Assembly (NCBI RefSeq): GCF_001665395.1
Contig: NZ_LZSG01000044.1
Location: 398,709-462,708 of the forward strand
Length of the DNA: 64,000 bases
From: Mycobacterium sp. 1164966.3
GTDB lineage: Bacteria; Actinomycetota; Actinomycetes; Mycobacteriales; Mycobacteriaceae
Direction of reading: 5' to 3'
Below, one piece after another: positions 50,344 to 58,122 of this stretch. Numbering within the stretch: position 1 is the first letter of the stretch; each line of letters begins with the position of its first letter. Made by a program: the position numbers and the translations under genes. Below the pieces are notes generated by a model. That model was not told the origin of the DNA, made no database searches, and saw nothing but the letters and a program-made list of their open reading frames with translations.

Positions 50344-51516
50344 ATGACTCGTGACGCCGTGATCGTCGGCGCTGTCCGTACCCCCGTCGGCAAGGGCAAG
50401 GCCAGTGGCGCCCTGCACGACGTGCTGCCGGCCGACCTGCTTGCGCACAGCCTGCGCGAACTCGTGGCACGTACGGGTGTGGATCCGGCACACATCGACG
50501 ACGTCATCGCCGGCGCCGTCACCCAGGCCGGTGACCAGGCGGCGAACATCGCACGTAATGCGTTGCTGGGAGCCGGATTCCCCGAATCGGTCCCCGGTAC
50601 GACCGTCGATCGGCAATGCGGTAGCAGCCAGCAGGCCATCAGCTTCGCCGCTCATGGGGTGATCGCCGGCGCCTACGACCTGGTGATCGCGGGCGGTGTC
50701 GAATCCATGAGCCGGGTACCGATGGGGACCTCGGTGCTGCCGGGCAGCAACCCGTTCGGCAACGACATGACCCGCCGCTACCCTGAGGGCCTGGTACCAC
50801 AGGGCATCAGCGCCGAACTGATCGCCGCGAAGTGGGACTTTTCCCGGTCCCAGCTCGACGAGTTCTCCGCGGCCAGCCATGAGAAGGCCGCCGCAGCCAC
50901 CAAAGACGGGCGCTTCGACAACGAGCTGATTCCGATCGCCGGGCTCACCACCGACGAGATCATCCGGCCCGGCACGACGGTCGAGACGCTGGCCGCCCTG
51001 CAGCCGGCGTTCTACAGCGAAGCGGTGAAAGAGCGTTTCCCGCAGATCAATTGGCTGATCACCCCGGGCAACTCATCGCCGCTTTCCGACGGCAGCGCCG
51101 CCGTCCTGATCACCACCAGCGAGGTCGCCAAGAAGCTGGGCCTGCGCCCGCTCGCCCGTATCCACACCACCACGGCCGTCGGCTCGGATCCCCTGTACAT
51201 GCTGACCGGCGTCATCCCTGCCACCCAGAGGGTGCTGCACCGAGCGGGATTGACGCTAGCCGACATCGACCTCTTCGAGGTCAACGAGGCGTTTGCCCCG
51301 GTGGTGCTGGCCTGGGCGCAGGACACCGGCGCGAATCTGGCCAAGACCAACGTCAACGGCGGCGCGATCGCGATCGGCCATCCACTGGGCGCCAGCGGCG
51401 CACGCATCATGACCACCCTCGTCAACGCGCTCGAGCAGCGCGGCGGCCGCTATGGCCTGCAGACGATGTGCGAAGGCGGCGGGATGGCCAACGCCACCAT
51501 CATCGAGCGTCTCTGA
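50344..51516 (+). CDS. acetyl-CoA acetyltransferase (thiolase)
   Basis: A 390-residue thiolase. The acyl-accepting Cys is in DRQCGSSQQAI (about C88), the conserved His in NGGAIAIGHPLGASGARI (in pieces: GGAIAIGHPLGAS), and the second Cys in QTMCEGGGMANA. It condenses or cleaves acyl-CoA. AAGGAGG precedes ATG 50344. A degenerate fragment of a second thiolase gene is found about 1.2 kb downstream (52696-52800). Confidence 0.93.
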   Translation: MTRDAVIVGAVRTPVGKGKASGALHDVLPADLLAHSLRELVARTGVDPAHIDDVIAGAVTQAGDQAANIARNALLGAGFPESVPGTTVDRQCGSSQQAISFAAHGVIAGAYDLVIAGGVESMSRVPMGTSVLPGSNPFGNDMTRRYPEGLVPQGISAELIAAKWDFSRSQLDEFSAASHEKAAAATKDGRFDNELIPIAGLTTDEIIRPGTTVETLAALQPAFYSEAVKERFPQINWLITPGNSSPLSDGSAAVLITTSEVAKKLGLRPLARIHTTTAVGSDPLYMLTGVIPATQRVLHRAGLTLADIDLFEVNEAFAPVVLAWAQDTGANLAKTNVNGGAIAIGHPLGASGARIMTTLVNALEQRGGRYGLQTMCEGGGMANATIIERL

Positions 51517-51541
51517 CGCGCGCGGAACAGAGAGCGACCAA

Positions 51542-52630
51542 ATGTCATCTCACACCACCTCCAAAATCTTTGTCGTAGGCGGCACCGGGGCCCAAGGCAT
51601 CCCCATCATCCGTGCCCTGGTCGCCGACCAGAAGTACTCCGTTCGCTTCCTCACCCGCGACGCCGGATCTAGACGAGCCAAGGAACTGCTCGCACTCGAC
51701 AACGTCTCCGTCCTGGAGGGCTCATTCGCCGATGAAACCATCCTGCGGGAAGGATTTCGTGGTTGCGACGGAGCATTCATCAACATCGACGGGTTCAACA
51801 CCGGCGAGAAGACCGAGATCTACTGGGCGATTCGCAGTTACGAGATAGCCATCGAAGAGGGAATCAGATTCTTCGTGTATGGAAATCTCGACTATGGGCT
51901 CAAAAAGTCAGGTTATGACTCTCGGTTCCGCACCGGCCACTATGACGGCAAGGGCCGAGTGGGTGAGTGGATCTTGTTTCAGAATCAGGAGAATAGCAAT
52001 CGGATGGGAGCGGCGGTCTTCACGACCGGTCCGTACATCGAGATGGTGATTTCGCCAGGGACCCCCATGGCACCTACCGTGGAGGATGGTGTCTTAACAT
52101 GGCGAGTTCCGCTCGGTGAGGGGGCTGTTCCACACGTATCGCTCGAGGATTGCGGATATTACGTCCGCTGGCTCTTCGACCATCCCGAGCGCGCGAACGG
52201 CATAGACCTCGAAGTAGCCATTGAACACATCGCGTATGCGGATCTTGCTGCGGCGTTCGAAAAGGTCACCGGGCATTCGGCGCGATACGTTGACACCGAT
52301 TTGCAGACGTACTGGCGCACAGGTCCACTCAGTGCTGTCGCAGACATGCCCGCCGGGTACAACGCCGACCCAAATGACAAGAGCACCATGAGCATGCGCG
52401 ATAACTTCACGGGGTTCTGGAATCTGTGGAAGTACGGAATCGTCAAACGAGATTACGCCTTGCTCGACGAGATTCACCCGAATCGGATCAAGACTGCTGA
52501 GGAGTGGTTCAGGAGAGCAGAGCAGTCCGGACGAGAGCTGGGGAAGGGCGGTCTCTGGGAGCGAGTTCAACCGGACAACTGGCGGCCGATTCTCAAGGTT
52601 GGTGAGGACAGGAGGACCGGGAAGTTGTAG
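51542..52630 (+). CDS. NmrA-like NAD(P)-binding protein
   Basis: A 362-residue atypical SDR. The nucleotide loop is VVGGTGAQGIPIIRAL near the N-terminus, followed by FLTRDAGSRRAKEL and an NmrA-like C-terminal domain; the catalytic Tyr-Lys pair of classical SDRs is not evident. Such proteins often sense NAD(P) state or act as reductases. Base composition is visibly richer in A+T than flanking genes, suggesting a different origin. It starts 25 bases after the thiolase stop and may share its transcript. Confidence 0.82.
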   Translation: MSSHTTSKIFVVGGTGAQGIPIIRALVADQKYSVRFLTRDAGSRRAKELLALDNVSVLEGSFADETILREGFRGCDGAFINIDGFNTGEKTEIYWAIRSYEIAIEEGIRFFVYGNLDYGLKKSGYDSRFRTGHYDGKGRVGEWILFQNQENSNRMGAAVFTTGPYIEMVISPGTPMAPTVEDGVLTWRVPLGEGAVPHVSLEDCGYYVRWLFDHPERANGIDLEVAIEHIAYADLAAAFEKVTGHSARYVDTDLQTYWRTGPLSAVADMPAGYNADPNDKSTMSMRDNFTGFWNLWKYGIVKRDYALLDEIHPNRIKTAEEWFRRAEQSGRELGKGGLWERVQPDNWRPILKVGEDRRTGKL

Positions 52631-52695
52631 GCCGGACTATCAGTCCAGCCTGAACGATACTGGTAGGCAGTCGGTTTCAGTCTTCACACCGTATC

Positions 52696-52800
52696 GCTTC
52701 AGTCGTCGGGATCGGCCATCCGCTAGCCGCCAGCGACGCGCTTCCGACCACACTTGTCGACACAATGGAACAGCGAGGATGGGGGTATGGATTGCAGACT
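52696..52800 (+). pseudogene. C-terminal fragment of a second thiolase gene
   Basis: Reading frame at 52708 onward gives IGHPLAAS then, after a degenerate stretch, TTLVDTMEQRGWGYGLQT. This aligns with the thiolase C-terminal block IGHPLGASGARIMTTLVNALEQRGGRYGLQT encoded at 51370-51462 (quoted in pieces: IGHPLGAS, EQRGGRYGLQT). The final Cys-containing motif is lost where the nitrilase fragment begins. It has no start codon and is a relic. Confidence 0.75.
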
Positions 52801-53108
52801 GTCCGTTGGGATCAACGAACGCGACGGGGGCTCGCTGTACAACACGCAGTTGTTGTTCGACGCCGATGGCATCCTGATCCAGCGTCGGCACAAAACCACC
52901 GAGCCAAACCGATCTGGCGAGGGCGAGGTGACAGCACCTCGACTTCTCGTTGATCAACGTCACGAAAATCCTCATAGATGTCAGCCACTACAGCCGGCCC
53001 GAACTGCTCAGCTTGGTGGTGGCCGAACCGAAACCTCGCACGTGCATGAGCGAGACGCGCGACCTGCCGGCACTCCACGGGAGCTTGGACGAACATGTCA
53101 ACATCTGA
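52799..53108 (+). pseudogene. nitrilase gene relic with internal deletion and frameshift
   Basis: From 52799 the frame encodes INERDGGSLYNTQLLFDADG, a strongly conserved nitrilase segment. Shortly after KTTE the similarity stops. From 52941 a different frame encodes DFSLINVTKILIDVSHYSRP and ELLSLVVAEP, the typical nitrilase C-terminus (GHYSRPD.L.L), up to the TGA at 53106-53108. The catalytic Glu, Lys and Cys regions are missing, so it cannot be functional. The DUF302 gene starts inside its last codons. Confidence 0.72.
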
Positions 53109-53616
53109 ACCGCATGAAACTGTCTTCACCGGCGCGCGATTGCGGTACGAGAGCGCGAAAAGCTACGAAGAGCTGGTCTCTGCCTTACTGTCCGACATCG
53201 GCGAACACCCGGTTCCGATCAACGAGATCGCGGAGAGCACCGATAACTGGCAGTCCTATCAAGAACGGGTCGAATCCCATGCCGGGGCAAGTGGATTCAT
53301 GCTGTTCGGTGTCATCGACCACGGCGCATGGATCACCAAGGCCGGCATCGACCGCAAGGCGATGCGCGTCATCCTCGGCAACCCGCTTCTCGCGATCACC
53401 ATGTTGCGGCACGACGTGACGGCGGGCCTGTTCGCCCCGGTGGAGTTGCTGATCCTCGAAGAGCGCACCGGTAGCAGCCTGACCTACGTCAAGCCGTCGT
53501 CCCTCATGGTCATCGAGCAGAATCCGGCACTGCTCAGCGCCGCAGAAAGACTCGACGCCAAGTTGGCGGCGCTAGCCACCAAGATTACAAGCGGCATCAG
53601 CCAGCGGCCCGGCTGA
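53095..53616 (+). CDS. DUF302-family protein
   Basis: A 173-residue protein. The core follows the DUF302 pattern: FMLFGVIDHGAWITKAGI, then VILGNPLLAITMLRHD, APVELLILEER and VKPSSLM. The family folds as a small alpha/beta domain and has no agreed reaction. The ATG at 53095 overlaps the end of the nitrilase relic by 14 bases, which suggests the two were once an operon. The first residues (MSTSEPHETV) are unrelated to the fold. Confidence 0.8.
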   Translation: MSTSEPHETVFTGARLRYESAKSYEELVSALLSDIGEHPVPINEIAESTDNWQSYQERVESHAGASGFMLFGVIDHGAWITKAGIDRKAMRVILGNPLLAITMLRHDVTAGLFAPVELLILEERTGSSLTYVKPSSLMVIEQNPALLSAAERLDAKLAALATKITSGISQRPG

Positions 53617-53696
53617 GGCATTTCAGCGGAATTCCGGAAAGTTGTTGTATGCGCCTGAAACGGGTATTCCCGCCGCACAACACAAAGGAGTCCGAA

Positions 53697-53930
53697 GTGG
53701 CAAAAGATCACGGGTCGAGTGTCAAGAATGACAAGCAGTATGAGGGCCTGCGCAAGAAGGGAATGAGCAAGTCGAGGGCTGCGGCGATATCGAACTCGCC
53801 CGGCTCGTCCAGCCGGGGTGGCAAGAGCTCGGGCAGCAGCCAAAGCAGCCGCAGCAGCGGTAGCGGGAGCGGCGGTAACCAGTCCCAGAAAAAGGCCGCG
53901 GGCCGCAAGGGCGGCAAGAAGTCGAGTTAG
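53697..53930 (+). CDS. small basic protein with Gly/Ser/Lys-rich disordered tail
   Basis: A 77-residue protein. The N-terminal part (MAKDHGSSVKNDKQYEGLRK, then KGMSKSRAAAISNSPG) is a conserved actinobacterial motif; the rest is Ser/Gly/Lys-rich and likely disordered, possibly nucleic-acid binding. GTG 53697 is set by AAAGGAG six bases upstream. The function is unknown. It closes the second accessory block before desA3. Confidence 0.78.
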   Translation: MAKDHGSSVKNDKQYEGLRKKGMSKSRAAAISNSPGSSSRGGKSSGSSQSSRSSGSGSGGNQSQKKAAGRKGGKKSS

Positions 53931-54012
53931 CCCGGTCGGCAGTCCACGCCGAACGTGTTATCACGGCGAGAATCTGCCGGAATCTCGCCGTGAGAGCACG
54001 CTCGGTGGCGGC

Positions 54013-55299
54013 CTAGGCGGCCAGATCGTCGGTGTCAGTGAGCTTTCCGGATGCGACGCGCCTGCCCCGGCGCCAGCTCCGCACCGCGTTGATCGCAGAC
54101 TTCAGTCCGCGCCGCCGGCCGGTCGCCGGGTCGGTGGCCGCGAAGTCCGGCCCCAGTTCGGCGAACATCCGCTCGCTGCGGGTCTCCGGCGCGTCATCGG
54201 CGTCGTCGCGCAGATACTTGTTCGGCAACGACAGCTTGGCCAGAGTGCGCCAGGTCTTGCCGTACTGCACCAGGAATGAGCCTGTGGTGTAAGGCAAGTC
54301 GTACTTGTCGCAGACTTCGCGTACCCGTACCGAGATCTCGGCCAGCCGGTTGCTCGGCAGATCGGGATAGAGGTGGTGCTCGATCTGGTGGCACAGGTTG
54401 CCGCTCATGAAGCGCAGCGCCGGGCCGGCGTCGAAGTTCGCGCTACCCAGCATCTGTCGCAGATACCACTGGCCCTTGGTCTCGCCGATCATGTCGGTCT
54501 TGGTGAATTTCTCTGCGCCGTCCGGGAAATGGCCGCAGAAGATGACGGCGTTGGCCCACACGTTGCGGAGCACGTTTGCCGTCGCATTGGCCGTCAAGGT
54601 GGATCGGTACGTCGCACCCGGTGATAATGCGGTCAGCGCCGGGAACGCGACATAGTCCTTCAGCACCTGGCGACCGGCCTTGGCCAAGAACTCGTCAATG
54701 CGCTGCCGGGCCTCCGCGTGATCCATCCGGCGCTTGAGAATCTTGCCGATCTCCACGTGCTGCATCCCGACGCCCCATTCAAAGAGCAACGCGAGCAACG
54801 TGTTCCACACCAGGTTGAAGATGTTGAAGCGCTTCCAGCGCTGATCGCGGGTGACGCGCAGCATGCCGTAGCCGACGTCGTCGTCCATGCCCAGGATGTT
54901 GGTGTACTTGTGGTGCACGAAGTTGTGGGTGTATCGCCAGTGCTTGGCCGACCCGCTCATGTCCCACTCCCAGGTCGTGGAGTGGATCTCGGGATCGTTC
55001 ATCCAGTCCCACTGGCCGTGCATGACGTTGTGGCCGATCTCCATGTTCTCGATGATCTTGGCCGCGGCCAACGTGGCGGTGCCTGCCCACCAGGCCGACC
55101 GCCGCGAGCTCGCGGCCAGCAGCAGCCGGCCGGAAACCTCCAGTGCGCGCTGTGCGGCGATGGTCCTGCGGATGTAGCGGGAGTCCCGCTCGCCGAGCGA
55201 GTCTTCAACCTCCTGGCGAATGGCATCCAGCTCAACGGCCAGGTTTTCGATGTCGGCGTCCGTCAGGTGCGCGAATACGTCGACGTCGGTGATCGCCAT
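54013..55299 (-). CDS. desA3: stearoyl/acyl-CoA delta-9 desaturase DesA3
   Basis: A 428-residue integral membrane di-iron desaturase orthologous to Rv3229c. Three histidine boxes: H90-NVM-H94 (within EIGHNVMHGQ), H125-NFV-HH130 and QIEHH (H304, H308, H309). It introduces a double bond into stearoyl-CoA, receiving electrons from the reductase encoded upstream (Rv3230c orthologue). ATG 55299. The upstream 77-base gap contains a composite operator (55332-55358) that is repeated in front of the reductase. Confidence 0.95.
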   Translation of the reverse strand: MAITDVDVFAHLTDADIENLAVELDAIRQEVEDSLGERDSRYIRRTIAAQRALEVSGRLLLAASSRRSAWWAGTATLAAAKIIENMEIGHNVMHGQWDWMNDPEIHSTTWEWDMSGSAKHWRYTHNFVHHKYTNILGMDDDVGYGMLRVTRDQRWKRFNIFNLVWNTLLALLFEWGVGMQHVEIGKILKRRMDHAEARQRIDEFLAKAGRQVLKDYVAFPALTALSPGATYRSTLTANATANVLRNVWANAVIFCGHFPDGAEKFTKTDMIGETKGQWYLRQMLGSANFDAGPALRFMSGNLCHQIEHHLYPDLPSNRLAEISVRVREVCDKYDLPYTTGSFLVQYGKTWRTLAKLSLPNKYLRDDADDAPETRSERMFAELGPDFAATDPATGRRRGLKSAINAVRSWRRGRRVASGKLTDTDDLAA

Positions 55300-55331
55300 C
55301 GTCTTCTCCCCTGCGTTGTACGGTCCAGACC

Positions 55332-55358
55332 TACGCTATCGTAACCTACGATTCCGTA
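55332..55358. promoter_or_regulatory. composite operator upstream of desA3
   Basis: Two 12-bp palindromes of the form TACG-N4-CGTA (TACGCTATCGTA and TACGATTCCGTA) are separated by ACC. It lies 33-59 bases upstream of the desA3 start. The same layout is found at 56577-56603 upstream of the reductase. Two adjacent dimer sites spaced about 15 bases centre to centre suit a TetR-type repressor binding as a pair of dimers. Confidence 0.75.
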
Positions 55359-55376
55359 AGTTACCACTCGGTAGCA

Positions 55377-56519
55377 TCAAATATTTACGACGCAATCGCC
55401 GGACGCGGCGGACACACAGGTCTGGATACGGGTGCCCGGTTCGTGCTCCTGTCCCGTGCGCAGGTCACGGACGTGGCCGTCCACCAAGTCGACCACACAC
55501 GACTGACAAATGCCCATCCGGCAACCGAACGGCATCTGTACACCGGCACCTTCACCGGCGTCCATCACTGACGTCGCGGCATCGGCGGCGACGCTCCTGC
55601 CACTGCGCGCGAAAGTCACCGTCCCGCCCGCTCCCGCAGGTGCCGCGCGGGACACCGCGAAGCGCTCCAGGTGCAGCCGGTCCCTGATGCCGGCCGACGC
55701 CCACACCTTCTCGGCCTGGTTGAGCATGCCCTCCGGGCCGCAGGCCCACGTCTGGCGCTCACGCCAGTCCGGCACCTCCACGTCCAGCCGGGACAGGTCG
55801 AGCCGGCCATCGGTGCGCGTCTCGCGCACCCGCAGCCGATAGCCGGAGTGGTCGGCCTCCAATGCGGCGAGTTCGGCGGCGAACATCACGTCAGCCGCTG
55901 CGGGCACCGAATGTACATGAGCAATGTCGCCAATTTGATTGCGGCGCAAAAGTGTTCGCAACATCGACATCACCGGCGTGATTCCCGAGCCGGCGGTGAG
56001 GAACAGGATCGACGGCGGCGCCGGGTCGGGCAGCACGAAGTTCCCCTGCGGCGCGGCCAGCCGCACGATGGTCCCGGGCTCGACGCCGGCCACCAGGTGG
56101 GTGGACAGGAAGCCCTCGGGCATCGCTTTGACGGTGATCGTCACCGTCCGCGCGGAGCCAGAGCTGGCCGGGCTCGAGGTCAGCGAATACGAACGCCAGC
56201 GCCAGCGCCCGTCGACCAGCAATCCGATCCCGATGTACTGGCCGGGCTGGTAGTCGAAGCTGAAACCCCAGCCCGGTTTGATGACCAGAGTGGCAGAGTC
56301 TTCGGTCTCGCGGCGGACCTCCACGATGCGGCCGCGCAGTTCGCGGGCCGACCACAGCGGATTGGCCAGATGCAGATAGTCGTCCGGCAACAGCGGGGTC
56401 GTGATACGCGCGGCGAGCTTGCGCAGCGCATGCCAGCCGGGGTGCTGATCGGCGCCGACGACCGTGACGCGTTTGGTGTCGACGACGTTGGCGGTGATCG
56501 GCGCGCATTTCTTGCTCAT
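55377..56519 (-). CDS. ferredoxin reductase-type partner of DesA3 (Rv3230c orthologue)
   Basis: A 380-residue oxidoreductase. FAD domain: RWRSYSLTSSP; NAD(P)H domain: FLTAGSGITPVMSML and ACGPEGML. The C-terminal [2Fe-2S] domain has FGCRMGICQSC and a distal TCVS cysteine (C-x4-C-x2-C...C). It passes electrons from NADPH to DesA3. ATG 56519, with CAGGAG about eight bases upstream. The stop lies 77 bases before desA3, and each gene has its own copy of the composite operator. Confidence 0.94.
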   Translation of the reverse strand: MSKKCAPITANVVDTKRVTVVGADQHPGWHALRKLAARITTPLLPDDYLHLANPLWSARELRGRIVEVRRETEDSATLVIKPGWGFSFDYQPGQYIGIGLLVDGRWRWRSYSLTSSPASSGSARTVTITVKAMPEGFLSTHLVAGVEPGTIVRLAAPQGNFVLPDPAPPSILFLTAGSGITPVMSMLRTLLRRNQIGDIAHVHSVPAAADVMFAAELAALEADHSGYRLRVRETRTDGRLDLSRLDVEVPDWRERQTWACGPEGMLNQAEKVWASAGIRDRLHLERFAVSRAAPAGAGGTVTFARSGRSVAADAATSVMDAGEGAGVQMPFGCRMGICQSCVVDLVDGHVRDLRTGQEHEPGTRIQTCVSAASGDCVVNI

Positions 56520-56576
56520 TTGGAGGCTCCTGCTCGCGGCGCGGCCTGCAGCGGCCGCAGGCCGGTCTGTAAAAGC

Positions 56577-56603
56577 TACGGTACCGTAACCTACGGTGGC
56601 GTA
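56577..56603. promoter_or_regulatory. composite operator upstream of the DesA3 reductase gene
   Basis: TACGGTACCGTA and TACGGTGGCGTA, separated by ACC, match the layout of the site at 55332-55358; the first is a perfect palindrome. It lies 58-84 bases upstream of the reductase ATG, in a promoter-sized gap of 187 bases. Identity of the regulator is unknown; no regulator gene is adjacent. Confidence 0.75.
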
Positions 56604-56706
56604 TCCAGTTCTGGTGGCCCGGATTGCGTCACACCCGATGCGGTCGGTGCATCGATCGAGACTGCGTTGAGGGCGCGGCTTCAGCGGGCAGGCTCGACGG
56701 ATCCGC

Positions 56707-57216
56707 TTACAACAGCTCCAGCAGGAACGGCAACTCCTGGTTGGCGTACCACGCCAGGTCGTGGTCCTGGGCGTCGCCAACCACCAGTTCGGCGTCCTCA
56801 TCGCCCAGGTCAGCAGCGTCGATCACGGCGATCGCCGCGGTGACGGCCGGCTCGGCGGCCGCATTGTCGACGTAGGCGGCGATGACCTTCTCGATGGCTA
56901 CCGGCCCGGCCAGTCGGACGACGGCGTCGTCGAGGTCGGGCCGGTATTTGGCCCCGGATTCGCCCAAGTCGACTTCGGCGGCGAGCACCGCACGCCGCGG
57001 CAGGCGATCAGGCGCGTCCTCCGCGGCCAGCAGGCGCAGCGACGCCAGCGCCGCCTCTTGTAACGCGACCTCGGCGAGCTCGTCGTCGTCGCCCTCGGCA
57101 TAGGCCTCACGCAAAGTCGGCGTCACGGCGAATGCGGTGCCGTTCACCGGCGACAACGAACCGTCGGCAACCAGTTGCCGCAGCATGGCCAGGGTGGCCG
57201 GGATGTAGACCTGCAT
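56707..57216 (-). CDS. conserved protein of unknown function (Rv3231c orthologue)
   Basis: A 169-residue acidic protein starting MQVYIPATLAMLRQLVADGS. It has a mixed alpha/beta sequence with no catalytic motif and ends PFLLELL. Length matches the M. tuberculosis counterpart. ATG 57216 overlaps the ppk2 stop by one base (TAATG), so translation is coupled to ppk2. Role unknown; a function with polyphosphate metabolism would be inference from position only. Confidence 0.85.
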   Translation of the reverse strand: MQVYIPATLAMLRQLVADGSLSPVNGTAFAVTPTLREAYAEGDDDELAEVALQEAALASLRLLAAEDAPDRLPRRAVLAAEVDLGESGAKYRPDLDDAVVRLAGPVAIEKVIAAYVDNAAAEPAVTAAIAVIDAADLGDEDAELVVGDAQDHDLAWYANQELPFLLELL

Positions 57217-58079
57217 TATCCGATCAACGTAGCGGCGTAGTCGTCGACGTACTTGGACAGCTCGCGCGGCGGGCGCTGGTAGTCGGCACTGACCACCGGC
57301 CGTCGCGGCAATTCGACCTGCGGGCGGTCCACGTCCTGGTAGTCGATGCTGGACAGCAGGTGGTGCATCATGTTCAGCCGCGCGTGTTTCTTGATGTCGG
57401 ATTCCACCACGTACCAGGGGCTGACGGGGGTGTCGGTATGCACCATCATCTCGTCCTTGGCGCGCGAATACTCGCCCCAGCGGTACACCGACTCCAGGTC
57501 CATCGGGCTGGGTTTCCATTGCCGCACAGGGTCGTTCAGCCGTGCCTTGAACCGGCGCAGCTGCTCGTCCGGCGAGACGGAAAACCAGTACTTGCGCAAC
57601 AGGATCCCGTCGTCGATCAGCATCTGCTCGAAGATCGGCGTCTGCCGCAGGAACAGCACGTATTCCTGTGCCGTACAGAAACCCATCACCTTCTCGATGC
57701 CGGCGCGGTTGTACCAGGAGCGGTCGAAGAGCACGATCTCGCCGCGGGCAGGCAGATAGGCGATGTAACGCTGGTAGTACCACTGCCCGCGTTCCCGATC
57801 GGTCGGCACCGGCAACGCAGCGATATGGGCGATGCGCGGACTGAGGTATTCGGTGATCCGTTTGATGGCACCGCCCTTGCCCGCGGCGTCACGACCTTCG
57901 AACAGGACCACAATACGTGCGCCGGAGAACCGCACCCACTCCTGCAATTTCACGAATTCCGTTTGCAGCTTTAACAATTCGGCTTCGTAGACGTCGTCGG
58001 AGATCTTCGGTTTGGCCGGCGCACCCGATTTGCGTTTCTTCGACTTCGCCGACGCGCCGTCACTCGTCACGGTGCTCAC
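57216..58079 (-). CDS. ppk2: polyphosphate kinase 2 (PPK2)
   Basis: A 287-residue kinase orthologous to Rv3232c. Walker A is FEGRDAAGKGG (60-70), the lid and Walker B FDRSWYNRAG near 118-127, and ERGQWYYQRY and ALPVPTDRE are conserved PPK2 blocks. It uses polyphosphate to phosphorylate GDP/ADP or the reverse. A basic, Lys-rich 25-residue tail precedes the fold. GTG 58079 is the start. Its stop is coupled to the Rv3231c-like gene. Confidence 0.94.
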   Translation of the reverse strand: MSTVTSDGASAKSKKRKSGAPAKPKISDDVYEAELLKLQTEFVKLQEWVRFSGARIVVLFEGRDAAGKGGAIKRITEYLSPRIAHIAALPVPTDRERGQWYYQRYIAYLPARGEIVLFDRSWYNRAGIEKVMGFCTAQEYVLFLRQTPIFEQMLIDDGILLRKYWFSVSPDEQLRRFKARLNDPVRQWKPSPMDLESVYRWGEYSRAKDEMMVHTDTPVSPWYVVESDIKKHARLNMMHHLLSSIDYQDVDRPQVELPRRPVVSADYQRPPRELSKYVDDYAATLIG

Positions 58080-58122
58080 ATCAACGAATGGTAGCCGCAG
58101 ACAGCAAATTTGACCCGGACAA

